Numbered from the stretch's first letter, positions 1-8,742 are shown. The stretch is 64,000 bases of DNA from Sulfitobacter sp. S223 (GCF_025143825.1 NZ_CP083560.1:620001-684000); one strand, 5' to 3'. The notes: generated from the letters alone by a model not told the origin. Translations and numbers: made by a program.

Positions 1-560
1 GCATGGGCCATCAAGCCGAGCGGCAGCCGGTTCTGCAAGAAAAACAAGTAGCCTGGTCCGACGCCGAACAAGACAATGGGATGCCGATATAGACGGTATC
101 GGAACTGTCTGTAGCGCGAGAGGCTTTGGTATTCTGCGACAGTGAGAGTGTCGATGTCGCCAATACCCCGGCGACCGAGGTTGCCCGCCGAGCTGTGGTG
201 AATCGAGTGTGCGCGACGCCAGACATCATAGGGCGTAAGGGTCAAAACCCCCAGTACCCGTCCGACCCAGTCACTCAACGCGCGGTCCTTGAAGAATGAA
301 CTATGGCCGCAATCATGCTGGATGGCGAACAATCGCAGCAAGAAGGCAGCATTGCACAATGAGATCGCTAGGGTCAGCCATGCGCTGATTGAAAGGGACC
401 ACCATGCGAGAGCCCAAAGAGCGACGAAGGGACCAAGTGTGACAGCCAGTTCATACAGGCTGCGGGATGTTTTCGGCTCGCGGTAATTTGCGAGTACTTT
501 TACCCACTCCCTCGCGTGCTTTGGAGCGGGGGTGATTTCAGTGCTTGAGTGTTGGATCAT
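1..560 (-). CDS. Fatty acid desaturase (partial, C-terminus beyond the window)
   Basis: Membrane di-iron fatty acid desaturase, which would insert double bonds into acyl chains. I translated this from the ATG at 560 and it stays open to the window edge (186 codons seen). The first histidine box HDCGH and the second box HSIHH are both visible, separated by a typical spacer, with hydrophobic segments before box 1. The third box lies past the window start. The gene points away from the ribosomal cluster and shares a 440-bp divergent intergenic region with rpsJ. The family is clear, but the regiospecificity cannot be told from this fragment. Confidence 0.9.
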   Translation of the reverse strand, partial: MIQHSSTEITPAPKHAREWVKVLANYREPKTSRSLYELAVTLGPFVALWALAWWSLSISAWLTLAISLCNAAFLLRLFAIQHDCGHSSFFKDRALSDWVGRVLGVLTLTPYDVWRRAHSIHHSSAGNLGRRGIGDIDTLTVAEYQSLSRYRQFRYRLYRHPIVLFGVGPGYLFFLQNRLPLGLMAH

Positions 561-849
561 ATGCCTGCTTCTTATCTTCTTTGGCAACTTGATAGACCAA
601 TGTGCTCATTGAACAACTTATAAAGACACGAGGATCATTAAGATTTCTCGAATAAGGCATTTATTCTGGTGTTTTCGCCCCGATTTGGCGGTCACGTGGC
701 GTTTTGCCGCGCTGGCATACGAATATGTCAGTCTCAATAACCATGTGTTCGAGTCGTACCGTGAGCTGTATCAGGCACTCAATATAAGTAATCTTGATGG
801 GTGGTCGTGGGTCTTCTTATCCCAATGATGGCTGAGCTCAAATCCCCTC

Positions 850-878
850 TTGCCACGTGTGCTGATTCCCCCTATAGC
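850..878 (+). promoter_or_regulatory. Candidate sigma70 promoter of the rpsJ block
   Basis: TTGCCA, 17-bp spacer, TATAGC. It lies about 124 bp upstream of the rpsJ start and just before a GC-rich leader hairpin. Found by eye; no start-site data. Confidence 0.5.
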
Positions 879-890
879 CGCCTCAACCAC

Positions 891-914
891 CGGGGTGCGT
901 GTATTCGCGCCCCG
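891..914 (+). promoter_or_regulatory. GC-rich hairpin in the rpsJ leader
   Basis: Nine-base-pair stem (cggggtgcg / cgcgccccg, one G-U pair) with a 6-nt loop, starting about 13 nt after the candidate -10 box. Sited where an S10-operon leader would carry an autoregulatory structure. In E. coli, L4 acts on such a leader. Function here is inference. Confidence 0.4.
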
Positions 915-1001
915 TGTGCGTTGTCAAAAAGGCGCGAAGAGGCGAGGCGATGAGCGTTTCCCCTCCAATCCGTTTCCATCCCAGATAAAGGGATTTGCAT
1001 T

Positions 1002-1319
1002 ATGGCTGCTAGCCAAAACATCCGCATCCGCCTTAAGGCGTTTGATTATCGGGTGCTTGATGCTTCCACTCAGGAAATCGTCAACACCGCCAAGCGCACA
1101 GGCGCTTCCGTTCGCGGCCCAATTCCGCTGCCGAACAAGATTGAAAAATTCACCGTTCTTCGTGGCCCCCACGTTGACAAGAAGTCCCGTGACCAGTTCG
1201 AAATCCGCACGCACAAGCGCCTGCTGGATATCGTTGATCCGACTCCCCAGACTGTGGACGCGCTGATGAAGCTCGACCTTGCTGCTGGTGTGGATGTCGA
1301 GATCAAGCTGCAATCATAA
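1002..1319 (+). CDS. rpsJ: 30S ribosomal protein S10
   Basis: Small-subunit head protein that also joins NusB in antitermination. At 105 residues it is full length, with the conserved core ([14 protein letters not shown] near the N-terminus, GPIPLPNK in the middle, THKRLLDI towards the end). It opens the S10 block, 18 bp before rplC. No tuf or fusA gene precedes it; the upstream neighbour is a divergent desaturase, so the operon starts here. Confidence 0.99.
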   Translation: MAASQNIRIRLKAFDYRVLDASTQEIVNTAKRTGASVRGPIPLPNKIEKFTVLRGPHVDKKSRDQFEIRTHKRLLDIVDPTPQTVDALMKLDLAAGVDVEIKLQS

Positions 1320-1337
1320 ACGTAGGAGGGTAATATC

Positions 1338-2186
1338 ATGTTGCGCTCAGGCGTTATTGCAAAAAAAGTCGGTATGACCCGGCTGTTCATGGAAGACGGC
1401 AAGCAGATTCCTGTGACCGTTCTTCAGCTCGACAACCTTCAGGTTATCGCGCAGCGCACAATCGAGAAGGACGGCTATCTTGCTGTTCAGCTTGGCGCTG
1501 GCACAGCGAAGGTTAAGCGGACATCTCAAGCGATGCGCGGCCACTTTGCCGCTGCAAAGGTAGAGCCAAAGCGTAAGGTTGCGGAATTCCGCATCGACGC
1601 GGAAGCAATGCTGCCCGTCGGCGAAGAGATCATCGCGGATCACTATTTCGCAGGTCAGTACGTTGACGTTGCCGGTACATCCATTGGTAAAGGTTTTGCC
1701 GGTGCGATGAAGCGTCACAACTTTGGCGGTCTGCGTGCGACACACGGTGTTTCCGTGTCTCACCGTTCACACGGCTCTACAGGTCAGTGTCAGGATCCAG
1801 GCAAAGTTTTCAAAGGTAAGAAAATGGCTGGTCACATGGGCGCTGCTCGCGTGACGACCCAGAACCTTGAGGTTGTCAAAACCGATACCGCTCGTGGTCT
1901 GATCATGGTCAAAGGCGCGGTTCCGGGCTCCAAGGGTGGTTGGGTCACAGTTAAAGATGCTGTGAAAAAGCCTTTCCCTGACAGCGCGATCGTTCCTGCC
2001 GCTCTGGCCTCCGCCGCACGTGAAGCTGCGAAAGCAGCCGAAGAAGCCGCAGCAGCCGCAGCAGCCGAAGCAGAAGCAGCAGCAGCAGAAGCCGCAGCAG
2101 CCGAGCAGGCCGCAATGGAAGCCGCAGAAAGCGCTGATGCAGCAGCACCAGAAGCCGATGCAGATAAGAAAGAAGGTGACGCATGA
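1338..2186 (+). CDS. rplC: 50S ribosomal protein L3 with long Ala/Glu-rich C-terminal tail
   Basis: L3 binds 23S rRNA early in assembly and reaches the peptidyl-transferase region. The start [16 protein letters not shown] and the central motif [23 protein letters not shown] are typical; the glutamine there is the site methylated by PrmB in relatives. The core ends near residue 215. About 60 further residues are almost only Ala and Glu, with a KKEGDA end, making 282 aa against about 210 in E. coli. The tail is encoded by degenerate GCA/GCC/GAA repeats and is acidic, which is odd for an rRNA-binding protein. The gene overlaps rplD by 4 bp. Confidence 0.98.
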   Translation: MLRSGVIAKKVGMTRLFMEDGKQIPVTVLQLDNLQVIAQRTIEKDGYLAVQLGAGTAKVKRTSQAMRGHFAAAKVEPKRKVAEFRIDAEAMLPVGEEIIADHYFAGQYVDVAGTSIGKGFAGAMKRHNFGGLRATHGVSVSHRSHGSTGQCQDPGKVFKGKKMAGHMGAARVTTQNLEVVKTDTARGLIMVKGAVPGSKGGWVTVKDAVKKPFPDSAIVPAALASAAREAAKAAEEAAAAAAAEAEAAAAEAAAAEQAAMEAAESADAAAPEADADKKEGDA

Positions 2187-2800
2187 AACTCGATGTCATC
2201 AAACTCGACGGCGGCAAAGCCGGATCGATCGACCTGGACGAGGCACTGTTCGGCCTTGAGCCACGCGCCGACATCCTGCACCGTGTCGTGCGCTGGCAGC
2301 GTAACAACGCGCAGGCTGGTACACACAAGGTCAAGACTCGTCGCGAAGTCAGCTACTCCACCAAGAAGATCTATCGCCAGAAGGGCACCGGCGGCGCACG
2401 CCACGGCGCACGTTCTGCACCGATCTTCCGCGGGGGCGGTATCTACAAGGGTCCAACTCCTCGTAGCCACGGCCACGAGCTGACAAAGAAGTTCCGCAAG
2501 CTCGGTCTGCGTCACGCACTGTCCGCAAAGGCGAAAGCCGGCGCGCTGGTGATCATCGACGATGCAATGTCTGATGGTAAAACTTCCGCACTGGCCAAAC
2601 AGGTGAAATCCCTGGGTTGGAAGCGGGCGTTGATCATTGACGGCGCAACCGTAAATGAGAACTTCCTGCAAGCCGCACGCAACATTGAAGGTCTGGATAT
2701 CCTGCCAACAATGGGCGCAAACGTATATGATATCCTGAAGCGTGATACACTTGTCATCACAAAAGCAGGACTCGAAGCACTGGAGGCCCGTTTGAAATGA
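2183..2800 (+). CDS. rplD: 50S ribosomal protein L4
   Basis: L4 lines the exit tunnel and, in enterobacteria, represses the S10 operon. The sequence has 205 residues. The extended loop that reaches the tunnel is recognisable ([25 protein letters not shown], residues about 46-70), as is the GPTPRSH segment. The ATG sits inside the rplC stop region (ATGA), which indicates translational coupling. It ends in a 4-bp overlap with rplW. Confidence 0.99.
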   Translation: MKLDVIKLDGGKAGSIDLDEALFGLEPRADILHRVVRWQRNNAQAGTHKVKTRREVSYSTKKIYRQKGTGGARHGARSAPIFRGGGIYKGPTPRSHGHELTKKFRKLGLRHALSAKAKAGALVIIDDAMSDGKTSALAKQVKSLGWKRALIIDGATVNENFLQAARNIEGLDILPTMGANVYDILKRDTLVITKAGLEALEARLK

Positions 2801-3093
2801 GCGCGAAACCAGAACACTACGACGTGATCCGCAAGCCGATCATCACTGAAAAAGCGACAATGGCGTCAGAAGCCAATGCCGTGGTTTTCGAAGTGGCGAT
2901 GGACAGCAACAAGCCGATGATCAAAGAAGCTGTTGAAGCTCTCTTTGGCGTTAAGGTGAAGGCCGTGAACACGTCCATCACCAAAGGCAAAGTAAAGCGC
3001 TTCCGCGGTCAGTTGGGCACACGTAAAGACGTGAAAAAAGCCTATGTGACACTCGAAGAAGGTAACACCATCGACGTGTCGACCGGCCTGTAA
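2797..3093 (+). CDS. rplW: 50S ribosomal protein L23
   Basis: Exit-site protein that docks trigger factor and SRP. It has 98 residues with the usual start ([12 protein letters not shown]), the core [24 protein letters not shown] in pieces, and the KRFRGQLG loop. It overlaps rplD by 4 bp. Unlike the standard order, rplB does not follow. A terminator and about 3 kb of other genes come first, so this is the last gene of the first block. Confidence 0.99.
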   Translation: MSAKPEHYDVIRKPIITEKATMASEANAVVFEVAMDSNKPMIKEAVEALFGVKVKAVNTSITKGKVKRFRGQLGTRKDVKKAYVTLEEGNTIDVSTGL

Positions 3094-3116
3094 GGTCCGC
3101 TTAAGCTGAAATTGAG

Positions 3117-3146
3117 AAAGCCCTGCTGGAAACAGCGGGGCTTTTT
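3117..3146 (+). terminator. Intrinsic terminator after rplW
   Basis: Twelve-base-pair stem (aaagccctgctg / cagcggggcttt, one G-U pair), GAAA loop, then a T run. It ends the rpsJ-rplW block 23 bp after the rplW stop. Confidence 0.9.
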
Positions 3147-3400
3147 CCGTTCGTGTGGCAGTCAACCGAAGGTATTGCTGCAGGTGCCGTGGGCCTTTTC
3201 GGCTGTAAAGCGCCATATACGCTCTTAACGGAGAGGGCTGTGATAAACTGCTTGCTATTATGCTGGCAAAGGCGCATCTGAGGCAGGCAACGTTACACTG
3301 TCTATCGCTACTACTGCTCCTTACGGCTCAGTCTTACGATCTTTATTTGACTTAGCCGACCTGCCGCATTCCGCGGGCAGAACATACAAGGAATACACTG
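3147..3400. other. Non-coding leader region upstream of the cold-shock gene
   Basis: About 250 bp without a gene. It should hold the promoter and 5' untranslated leader of the cold-shock gene. Cold-shock mRNAs often have long structured leaders. A small stem (ctgcc / gggcag, about 3360-3379) lies just upstream of the AAGGAA ribosome-binding site. Part of this leader is recognisable again before the decayed copy near 4540-4585. Confidence 0.5.
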
Positions 3401-3607
3401 ATGGCCAATGGCACAGTAAAATGGTTCAACTCCACTAAAGGTTTTGGTTTTATCGCTCCCGATGGTGGTGCCAAGGACGTTTTCGTTCACATCTCCGCTG
3501 TTGAGCAAGCAGGCCTCACAGGCCTGAACGATGACCAGAAAGTCACGTTCGACATCGAAGCCGGCCGTGATGGTCGTGAATCTGCGACAAACCTCGCACT
3601 GGCATAA
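3401..3607 (+). CDS. Cold-shock protein, CspA family
   Basis: Single cold-shock domain of 68 residues that binds single-stranded RNA and DNA. The RNP1-like KGFGFIAPD and RNP2-like VFVHIS motifs are intact, and the protein starts with [14 protein letters not shown] like other Csp proteins. It has an AAGGAA site 8-9 nt before the ATG and its own terminator. A duplicated, broken copy of the whole unit lies about 1.2 kb downstream. It interrupts the ribosomal protein cluster between rplW and rplB. Confidence 0.97.
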   Translation: MANGTVKWFNSTKGFGFIAPDGGAKDVFVHISAVEQAGLTGLNDDQKVTFDIEAGRDGRESATNLALA

Positions 3608-3647
3608 GCCGCCTGCCTCTTTTGGAGGCGAATGCTTGAAGAATTTG

Positions 3648-3680
3648 ACGGGCGTATCCAGATGGATGCGCCCGTTTTTG
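3648..3680 (+). terminator. Intrinsic terminator after the cold-shock gene
   Basis: Twelve-base-pair stem (acgggcgtatcc / ggatgcgcccgt, one G-U pair), AGAT loop, TTTTT tail. Confidence 0.9.
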
Positions 3681-3920
3681 TTTCCGTGGACTATTTTTGC
3701 TTGGGGTTAAGCTGAGCTTCAGGGCTTTTTCCGAGAGTCTTTGACCAAGCGGTAGTGAAGCGCGCCTTGCATTACACAGCAATTCGGACCCGTATGTCAG
3801 TTTGTGTCCAAATTGTCGCAGTCGTACCGTTACGGCGCTGGAAAGGTTGATGAAATCCATGTGTGCTTCTTAGAGTAGCTTTTGCATATTGTTGCCATAT
3901 TTGAAGTAAGGAGCCCCTGA
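3681..3920. other. Intergenic region before the 202-aa membrane protein gene
   Basis: About 240 bp with no gene seen. A strong AAGGAG ribosome-binding site lies at its right end, 8 bp before the next ATG. I found no clear promoter pair. Confidence 0.4.
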
Positions 3921-4529
3921 ATGGTGCTCAGCCCCGTTTTTATTGATGTTTTGCGCGCTGCGCATTTGGTACTTTTCGCTGCAGGGATGGGGACGGCTCT
4001 GTTTCATGACTACCGCACCTGTCGTGATTTACACGCCCCGATCAAAACCTCCGATATCCGCTCCATTGAGCAGCTACATCGGTGGATTGTCTGCGCTTTT
4101 GCCGGTCTGTGGGGCACCGGCCTTATTCTGATATACATCCGGACCGGTTTTGACCTTTCCACATTCTCGCCGAAGCTCTGGGTCAAGGTTTCACTTATGG
4201 CGTTGATGACAGTGAATGCATTGATGATTGCCATGTTTGTGTTGCCAGTCCTGCGCAGGAATGTTGGCCGCCCCATGTTAGATTTGGCACCGCGCGATAT
4301 GGTTGTCGCGTCACAGCTTGCGATCATTTCGATGTTCTGCTGGAGCTCCGGTATGGTCCTCGGGTCAAGTGCGTATCTCAAGACAGCCCCATGGGAGGTG
4401 TTGATGCCTCTCGCCGTTGGCTGGTTCGTGTTGTGTACAATCGGCGGTCAGGTGGGGATGATGGTACTGCGCACCCGCGTTTTGGCAGTGGTCGAATGTC
4501 CAGATCGGCGTTCTCTTGATCGGGGGTAG
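3921..4529 (+). CDS. Predicted five-span inner-membrane protein, function unknown
   Basis: Not recognised as a named family. The 202 residues show about five hydrophobic segments (roughly residues 5-25, 53-73, 86-110, 128-150 and 158-182). A short charged HDYRTCRDLHAP loop sits after the first and a hydrophilic tail ends the protein. AAGGAG lies 8 bp before the ATG. It stands alone between the intact cold-shock gene and its broken copy, inside the gap between rplW and rplB. No catalytic motif is visible. Confidence 0.85.
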   Translation: MVLSPVFIDVLRAAHLVLFAAGMGTALFHDYRTCRDLHAPIKTSDIRSIEQLHRWIVCAFAGLWGTGLILIYIRTGFDLSTFSPKLWVKVSLMALMTVNALMIAMFVLPVLRRNVGRPMLDLAPRDMVVASQLAIISMFCWSSGMVLGSSAYLKTAPWEVLMPLAVGWFVLCTIGGQVGMMVLRTRVLAVVECPDRRSLDRG

Positions 4530-4585
4530 GGGGGATACTCACCTGCGATGTTCCGGCGAATGCCAGAGTGCGAAAAAATACACTG

Positions 4586-4784
4586 ATGGCCTAAGTCATG
4601 TTGAGATAGTACAACTCCATTAACGGTTTTGGTTCTATCTCTCCCGATAGTGGTGCCAAGGACGTCTTCATTTACATTCCCGCTTTTGTGCGAGCTGGCA
4701 AAATCAATGACCCGGAAGGTCACGTTCGACATCGAAGCCGACCGCAACGGTCGTGAAGCTGCGAAAAGCCTCGCACTGATCTAA
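4586..4784 (+). pseudogene. Decayed duplicate of the cold-shock gene
   Basis: The DNA aligns by eye with the intact gene at 3401-3607 from ATG to TAA, but is 8 nt shorter, so it is frameshifted. In frame from the ATG, codon 3 is TAA (4592) and codon 8 is TAG (4607). Clear remnants stay: YNS-NGFG, GAKDVFIYI, and in a second frame [21 protein letters not shown]. The resemblance also covers the upstream aatacactgatggc and a downstream hairpin, so a whole transcription unit was copied and then decayed. Confidence 0.93.
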
Positions 4785-4822
4785 GCCAGCCGATCCCACA
4801 TAGGTTAGGGTTGATAAATTCC

Positions 4823-4856
4823 AAAGGGCGTAGTCTTGGGGCTGCGCCTTTTTTTG
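4823..4856 (+). terminator. Remnant terminator of the duplicated cold-shock unit
   Basis: Imperfect stem (aaagggcgtag / ctgcgccttt) followed by a run of T. It sits where the terminator of the intact cold-shock gene would be and may still stop transcription before the DUF1206 gene. Confidence 0.6.
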
Positions 4857-4940
4857 TGGATGCGCCGCAGATCTTGGGATGGAACGAACTGCGATGGGGC
4901 GCGTTTGCTTTACGTCCAGAACATTCAGGAAGGCGCGCAG

Positions 4941-5822
4941 ATGGCAATTGGCGAAGTACGACCAAGCGACGACATTTCGGTGCGTGAGAATATTCTTTCC
5001 AAAATCGACCCGGAGAACTTTGCGTGGACGATGCCATTCATGCGTGCGGGCTATGCGGGCCGTGGTCTGGTTTATCTTGTCGTTGCTGGATTTTCACTCT
5101 GGTCCGTCTGGCAAGGCAGCGAAGCCAAAGGCGCGCAAGACACCATGCGATCGCTGGACAGTTGGGTCGGATTGGCGGCAGTGTCGCTGATCGCGGCAGG
5201 TATGTTCGCCTATGCAATATGGCGATGCATAGACAGCTTCTGGGATCTTGAGGCTCATGGAAATTCTGCGAAAGGTATATTTGCACGAATAGCAATGATC
5301 GTGACGGGCTTGTTGCATGGCGGTATTGGCGTATTGGCGCTTGCGGCGTTAAGTGGCCGGAGTTCGGGTGGGCAGGGGCAAACTATGCTCTCGTCCATGA
5401 TGCAGACCAATGCCGGACCATGGCTCATCGGTACTGCTGGCCTTATCACCGTCGGTGCCGGCGGATATTATGTCTACAAAGGCATATCGCAAAGCTATCG
5501 GGACAACCTTGAGGCAAACCATTTTACGGCCAACTGGAACCCGTTGCTTCGTGCCGGGCTGATCGCTCAAGGTGTAGCTATTGCTATCATCGGTGCACTC
5601 ATTGCCTATGCTGCCATCACAGTGGATGCATCTCAGGCAGGTGGCCTCGGCTCGGCATTCGACTGGCTGCACCAGCAAGCCTATGGCAGGTTCGTTGTGG
5701 CGGCATTGTGCCTTGGCCTCTTGTGCTTCTCGCTCTTCTGCTTTGTAAACGCAGTATTCAGGATCGTTCCTAAGGCTGAAGGCGGTTCTGTTGAGAACTT
5801 GACCGCCTACTTCAAGAAGTAG
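4941..5822 (+). CDS. DUF1206 family membrane protein
   Basis: Integral membrane protein of 293 residues built from three similar two-helix units, each opening with a motif like MRAGYAGRGLVYLVVAGF, as is typical of DUF1206. The repeats start near residues 35, 115 and 200. The molecular function of the family is unknown. I chose the ATG at 4941 because an AGGAAGG site lies about 9 nt upstream; the frame is open further back but shows no sensible N-terminus. It is the last insert before rplB. Confidence 0.88.
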   Translation: MAIGEVRPSDDISVRENILSKIDPENFAWTMPFMRAGYAGRGLVYLVVAGFSLWSVWQGSEAKGAQDTMRSLDSWVGLAAVSLIAAGMFAYAIWRCIDSFWDLEAHGNSAKGIFARIAMIVTGLLHGGIGVLALAALSGRSSGGQGQTMLSSMMQTNAGPWLIGTAGLITVGAGGYYVYKGISQSYRDNLEANHFTANWNPLLRAGLIAQGVAIAIIGALIAYAAITVDASQAGGLGSAFDWLHQQAYGRFVVAALCLGLLCFSLFCFVNAVFRIVPKAEGGSVENLTAYFKK

Positions 5823-5901
5823 TTTGCCTGCATTGCGTTGAGCCATGGGCCGCTCCAGCACGGTCTTCGGAGGCAATTGGCGGCAACCCGACATTGCTGT
5901 C

Positions 5902-5930
5902 TTGACCCCATCCCCCATCCCCCCTATCAG
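5902..5930 (+). promoter_or_regulatory. Candidate sigma70 promoter of the rplB block
   Basis: TTGACC, 17-bp C-rich spacer, TATCAG. It lies about 145 bp upstream of rplB and immediately before the TTCG hairpin. Same geometry as the rpsJ, rpmC and rplO promoter candidates. Confidence 0.5.
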
Positions 5931-5943
5931 ACCACATCGGCAT

Positions 5944-5965
5944 AGCCCCAGATTCGTCTGGGGCT
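5944..5965 (+). promoter_or_regulatory. TTCG-capped perfect hairpin in the rplB leader
   Basis: Nine-base-pair perfect stem (agccccaga / tctggggct) with a TTCG tetraloop, followed by TCGTCTTTG. Either the terminator of the DUF1206 gene or, given the promoter candidate just upstream, a leader structure at the very 5' end of the rplB transcript. Confidence 0.65.
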
Positions 5966-6075
5966 TCGTCTTTGTGCATGGGTCAAACCCTGTGCGCGCT
6001 ACTTTGGGACCTTCGGGGCCCTCTAACCACAGCGGACCTACGGGGCCGCATGCAAGCAAACGGAAGACAGAGAAC

Positions 6076-6918
6076 ATGGCACTCAAGTCGTACAAACCGA
6101 CGACGCCAGGCCAGCGTGGGCTGGTACTGATCGACCGTTCGGAGCTTTGGAAAGGTCGCCCAGTTAAAGCCCTCACAGAGGGTCTTAGCAAGCACGGCGG
6201 ACGGAACAACACCGGACGGATCACAATGCGTCGTAAGGGTGGTGGTGCAAAGCGCCTCTACCGCATCGTTGATTTCAAGCGCAACAAGCTGGACGTAACA
6301 GCTACGGTCATGCGCATTGAATATGACCCGAACCGGACCGCGTTTATCGCACTGGTTAAATATGAAGACGGTGAGCAGGCATATATCCTTGCTCCACAGC
6401 GTATCGCCATTGGTGATCAGGTCGTGGCATCCGCCAAGGCTGACATCAAGCCAGGCAACGCCATGCCATTCTCCGGCATGCCAATCGGTACCATCATCCA
6501 CAACATCGAGATGAAGCCAGGCAAAGGCGGCCAGATCGCCCGTGCTGCAGGCACCTACGCCCAGTTCGTTGGTCGTGACGGTGGCTACGCTCAGATCCGT
6601 CTGAGCTCTGGTGAACTTCGTCTTGTGCGTCAGGAATGCATGGCCACCGTTGGTGCTGTGTCCAACCCCGACAACTCAAACCAGAACTACGGTAAAGCTG
6701 GCCGCATGCGTCACAAGGGCATCCGCCCGTCTGTGCGTGGTGTGGTTATGAACCCGATCGACCACCCTCACGGTGGTGGTGAAGGCCGTACATCCGGTGG
6801 TCGTCACCCGGTTACCCCATGGGGCAAACCAACCAAGGGTGCCAAGACACGTAACAAGAACAAAGCGTCTAGCAAGCTGATTATCCGCTCGCGTCACGCC
6901 AAGAAGAAGGGGCGTTAA
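6076..6918 (+). CDS. rplB: 50S ribosomal protein L2
   Basis: L2 is a core 23S rRNA binder needed for subunit joining and peptidyl transfer. It has 280 residues from [12 protein letters not shown]; the frame is open further upstream but that part does not match L2. The C-terminal [13 protein letters not shown] motif, which carries the catalytic-centre histidine, is intact, and the protein ends in a basic KKKGR tail. It starts the second ribosomal block and is followed by rpsS after 3 bp. Confidence 0.99.
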   Translation: MALKSYKPTTPGQRGLVLIDRSELWKGRPVKALTEGLSKHGGRNNTGRITMRRKGGGAKRLYRIVDFKRNKLDVTATVMRIEYDPNRTAFIALVKYEDGEQAYILAPQRIAIGDQVVASAKADIKPGNAMPFSGMPIGTIIHNIEMKPGKGGQIARAAGTYAQFVGRDGGYAQIRLSSGELRLVRQECMATVGAVSNPDNSNQNYGKAGRMRHKGIRPSVRGVVMNPIDHPHGGGEGRTSGGRHPVTPWGKPTKGAKTRNKNKASSKLIIRSRHAKKKGR

Positions 6919-6921
6919 TAG

Positions 6922-7200
6922 ATGTCTCGTTCAGTATGGAAAGGTCCTTTTGTTGACTCTTATGTCCTCAAAAAGGCCGAAGCCTCCCGCGAAAGCGGTC
7001 GTAACGAAGTGATCAAGATCTGGTCGCGCCGTTCCACGATCCTGCCGCAGTTTGTTGGTCTGACGTTCGGCGTCTATAACGGTCACAAGCACATCCCAGT
7101 AAACATCAGCGAAGAGATGATTGGTCAGAAGTTTGGTGAGTTTTCACCAACACGGACCTATTATGGTCACGCAGCTGATAAAAAAGCGAAGCGGAAATAA
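6922..7200 (+). CDS. rpsS: 30S ribosomal protein S19
   Basis: Head protein that contacts the A site with S13. It has 92 residues, with the familiar [12 protein letters not shown] start, the [21 protein letters not shown] core in pieces, and a LGEFSPTR-like segment ([18 protein letters not shown]). Tightly packed: 3 bp after rplB and 3 bp before rplV. Confidence 0.99.
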   Translation: MSRSVWKGPFVDSYVLKKAEASRESGRNEVIKIWSRRSTILPQFVGLTFGVYNGHKHIPVNISEEMIGQKFGEFSPTRTYYGHAADKKAKRK

Positions 7201-7203
7201 GCC

Positions 7204-7584
7204 ATGAGCAAGGATAAAAATCCCCGCCGCGTGGCCGACAACGAAGCACGTGCAAAACTGCGCATGCTGAAGACGTCCCCGCAGAAACTCAACCTCGTTG
7301 CCGCCATGATCCGCGGCAAGAAGGTCGACAAGGCCCTGACGGACCTGACCTTCTCCAAGAAGCGTATCGCGATCGATGTGAAGAAATGCCTTCAGTCCGC
7401 GATCGCCAACGGCGAGAACAACCACAACCTCGACGTGGATGAACTGATCGTGGCGGAAGCCTATGTCGGTAAAAACATGACACTCAAGCGTGGTCGTCCA
7501 CGTGCGCGTGGCCGTTTCGGCAAGATCATGAAGCCGTTTGCGGAAATCACAATCGTCGTGCGTCAGGTTGAGGAGCAAGCATAA
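7204..7584 (+). CDS. rplV: 50S ribosomal protein L22
   Basis: L22 helps form the exit-tunnel constriction. It has 126 residues; the long beta-hairpin that enters the tunnel is seen as [19 protein letters not shown], residues about 92-110. The N-terminus is slightly long and basic ([16 protein letters not shown]). Its stop overlaps the rpsC start (TAATG), which suggests coupled translation. Confidence 0.99.
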   Translation: MSKDKNPRRVADNEARAKLRMLKTSPQKLNLVAAMIRGKKVDKALTDLTFSKKRIAIDVKKCLQSAIANGENNHNLDVDELIVAEAYVGKNMTLKRGRPRARGRFGKIMKPFAEITIVVRQVEEQA

Positions 7585-8291
7585 TGGGTAATAAAGTCAA
7601 TCCAATCGGCATGCGCCTTCAGGTTAACCGTACGTGGGATAGCCGCTGGTATGCTGACACCAAAGACTATGGTGATCTTCTTCTCGAAGACCTTGCGATC
7701 CGCAAGTTCATCAAAAAAGAATGCCATCAGGCGGGTATCTCCCGTGTGATCATCGAACGTCCGCACAAAAAGTGCCGCGTTACGATCCACACAGCGCGCC
7801 CTGGTGTGATCATCGGCAAGAAAGGTGCAGATATCGAAGGTCTGCGCAAGAAACTTGCCGCGTTCACCGACTCTGAACTGCACCTCAACATCGTTGAAGT
7901 TCGCAAGCCAGAGCTGGACGCAGCCCTTGTTGGTGAAAGCATTGCACAGCAGCTTGAGCGTCGTGTTTCCTTCCGTCGCGCTATGAAGCGTGCGGTACAG
8001 AACGCCATGCGTATGGGTGCCTTGGGTATCCGTGTGAACCTTGCTGGCCGTCTTGGCGGTGCAGAAATCGCGCGTACCGAATGGTACCGTGAGGGTCGTG
8101 TTCCGCTCCACACACTGCGTGCGGACATCGACTATGCACATGTTGAAGCAATGACTGCCTATGGCATCATCGGCATCAAGACGTGGATTTTCAAAGGCGA
8201 GATCATGGAACATGATCCAGCTGCCCGTGACCGCAAGGCACAAGAAATGCAAGACGGCCCAGCACCTCGTGGTGCCGGCGGTCGGCGTTAA
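7584..8291 (+). CDS. rpsC: 30S ribosomal protein S3
   Basis: S3 lines the mRNA entry tunnel with helicase function. It has 235 residues with [22 protein letters not shown] at the start, a KH domain carrying the [15 protein letters not shown] loop, and the C-terminal [23 protein letters not shown] motif, all read in pieces. The stop is followed 11 bp later by rplP. Confidence 0.99.
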   Translation: MGNKVNPIGMRLQVNRTWDSRWYADTKDYGDLLLEDLAIRKFIKKECHQAGISRVIIERPHKKCRVTIHTARPGVIIGKKGADIEGLRKKLAAFTDSELHLNIVEVRKPELDAALVGESIAQQLERRVSFRRAMKRAVQNAMRMGALGIRVNLAGRLGGAEIARTEWYREGRVPLHTLRADIDYAHVEAMTAYGIIGIKTWIFKGEIMEHDPAARDRKAQEMQDGPAPRGAGGRR

Positions 8292-8302
8292 GGAGTAGAT
8301 AG

Positions 8303-8716
8303 ATGCTACAGCCAAAACGTACGAAATTCCGTAAGCAGTTCAAAGGCTCTATCAAGGGTCTGGCGAAGGGTGGGTCTGACCTGAACTTCGGCACTTACGG
8401 TCTGAAAGCAATCGAGCCTGAGCGTGTAACTGCACGCCAGATCGAAGCAGCACGTCGTGCCATGACGCGTCACATGAAGCGTCAAGGCCGTGTCTGGATC
8501 CGCATCTTCCCAGATGTTCCAGTAACCTCCAAGCCCGTCGAAGTTCGTATGGGTAAAGGTAAAGGTTCCGTGGATTTCTGGGCAGCCAAGGTAAAGCCAG
8601 GCCGCGTTATGTTTGAAATCGACGGTGTTGGTGACGACGTTGCACGTGAGGCTCTGCGCCTTGCTGCGATGAAGCTGCCAATCAAAACACGCGTTGTTGT
8701 TCGCGAAGACTGGTAA
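8303..8716 (+). CDS. rplP: 50S ribosomal protein L16
   Basis: L16 organises the tRNA acceptor region of the large subunit. It has 137 residues, with the usual [15 protein letters not shown] start, [18 protein letters not shown] in the middle and the [17 protein letters not shown] loop. It ends the second block. Standard order would place rpmC next, but here a strong terminator and four unrelated genes intervene. Confidence 0.99.
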   Translation: MLQPKRTKFRKQFKGSIKGLAKGGSDLNFGTYGLKAIEPERVTARQIEAARRAMTRHMKRQGRVWIRIFPDVPVTSKPVEVRMGKGKGSVDFWAAKVKPGRVMFEIDGVGDDVAREALRLAAMKLPIKTRVVVREDW

Positions 8717-8742
8717 GTCCAAGCGACATCGCTAGAACTAAG

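Larger units (their letters stand above)
561..1001. other. 440-bp divergent intergenic region, desaturase / rpsJ
   Basis: No convincing gene. The right half holds a promoter candidate and a leader hairpin for rpsJ (listed separately). The left half is AT-richer and includes a short inverted repeat (gaataa ... ttattc, about 653-668), which could belong to the desaturase promoter. Reading frames that cross this stretch on the + strand run into rpsJ in the wrong frame and show no family features. Confidence 0.5.

Noticed and set aside
2020-2185. GCA/GCC repeat tract as a possible microsatellite or phase-variable switch
   Set aside because: Codons are mixed (GCA, GCC, GCT, GAA, GAG), not a pure unit, so slippage is limited; kept only as a protein tail feature.
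1832-2671. Long open frame on the minus strand opposite rplC and rplD
   Set aside because: It mirrors the Ala/Glu repeat of L3 and codes a Ser/Ala-rich sequence without family features; the + strand genes are certain.
5349-6224. Minus-strand frame opposite the DUF1206 gene and rplB start
   Set aside because: Crosses a promoter and hairpin region and two real genes; no homology seen.
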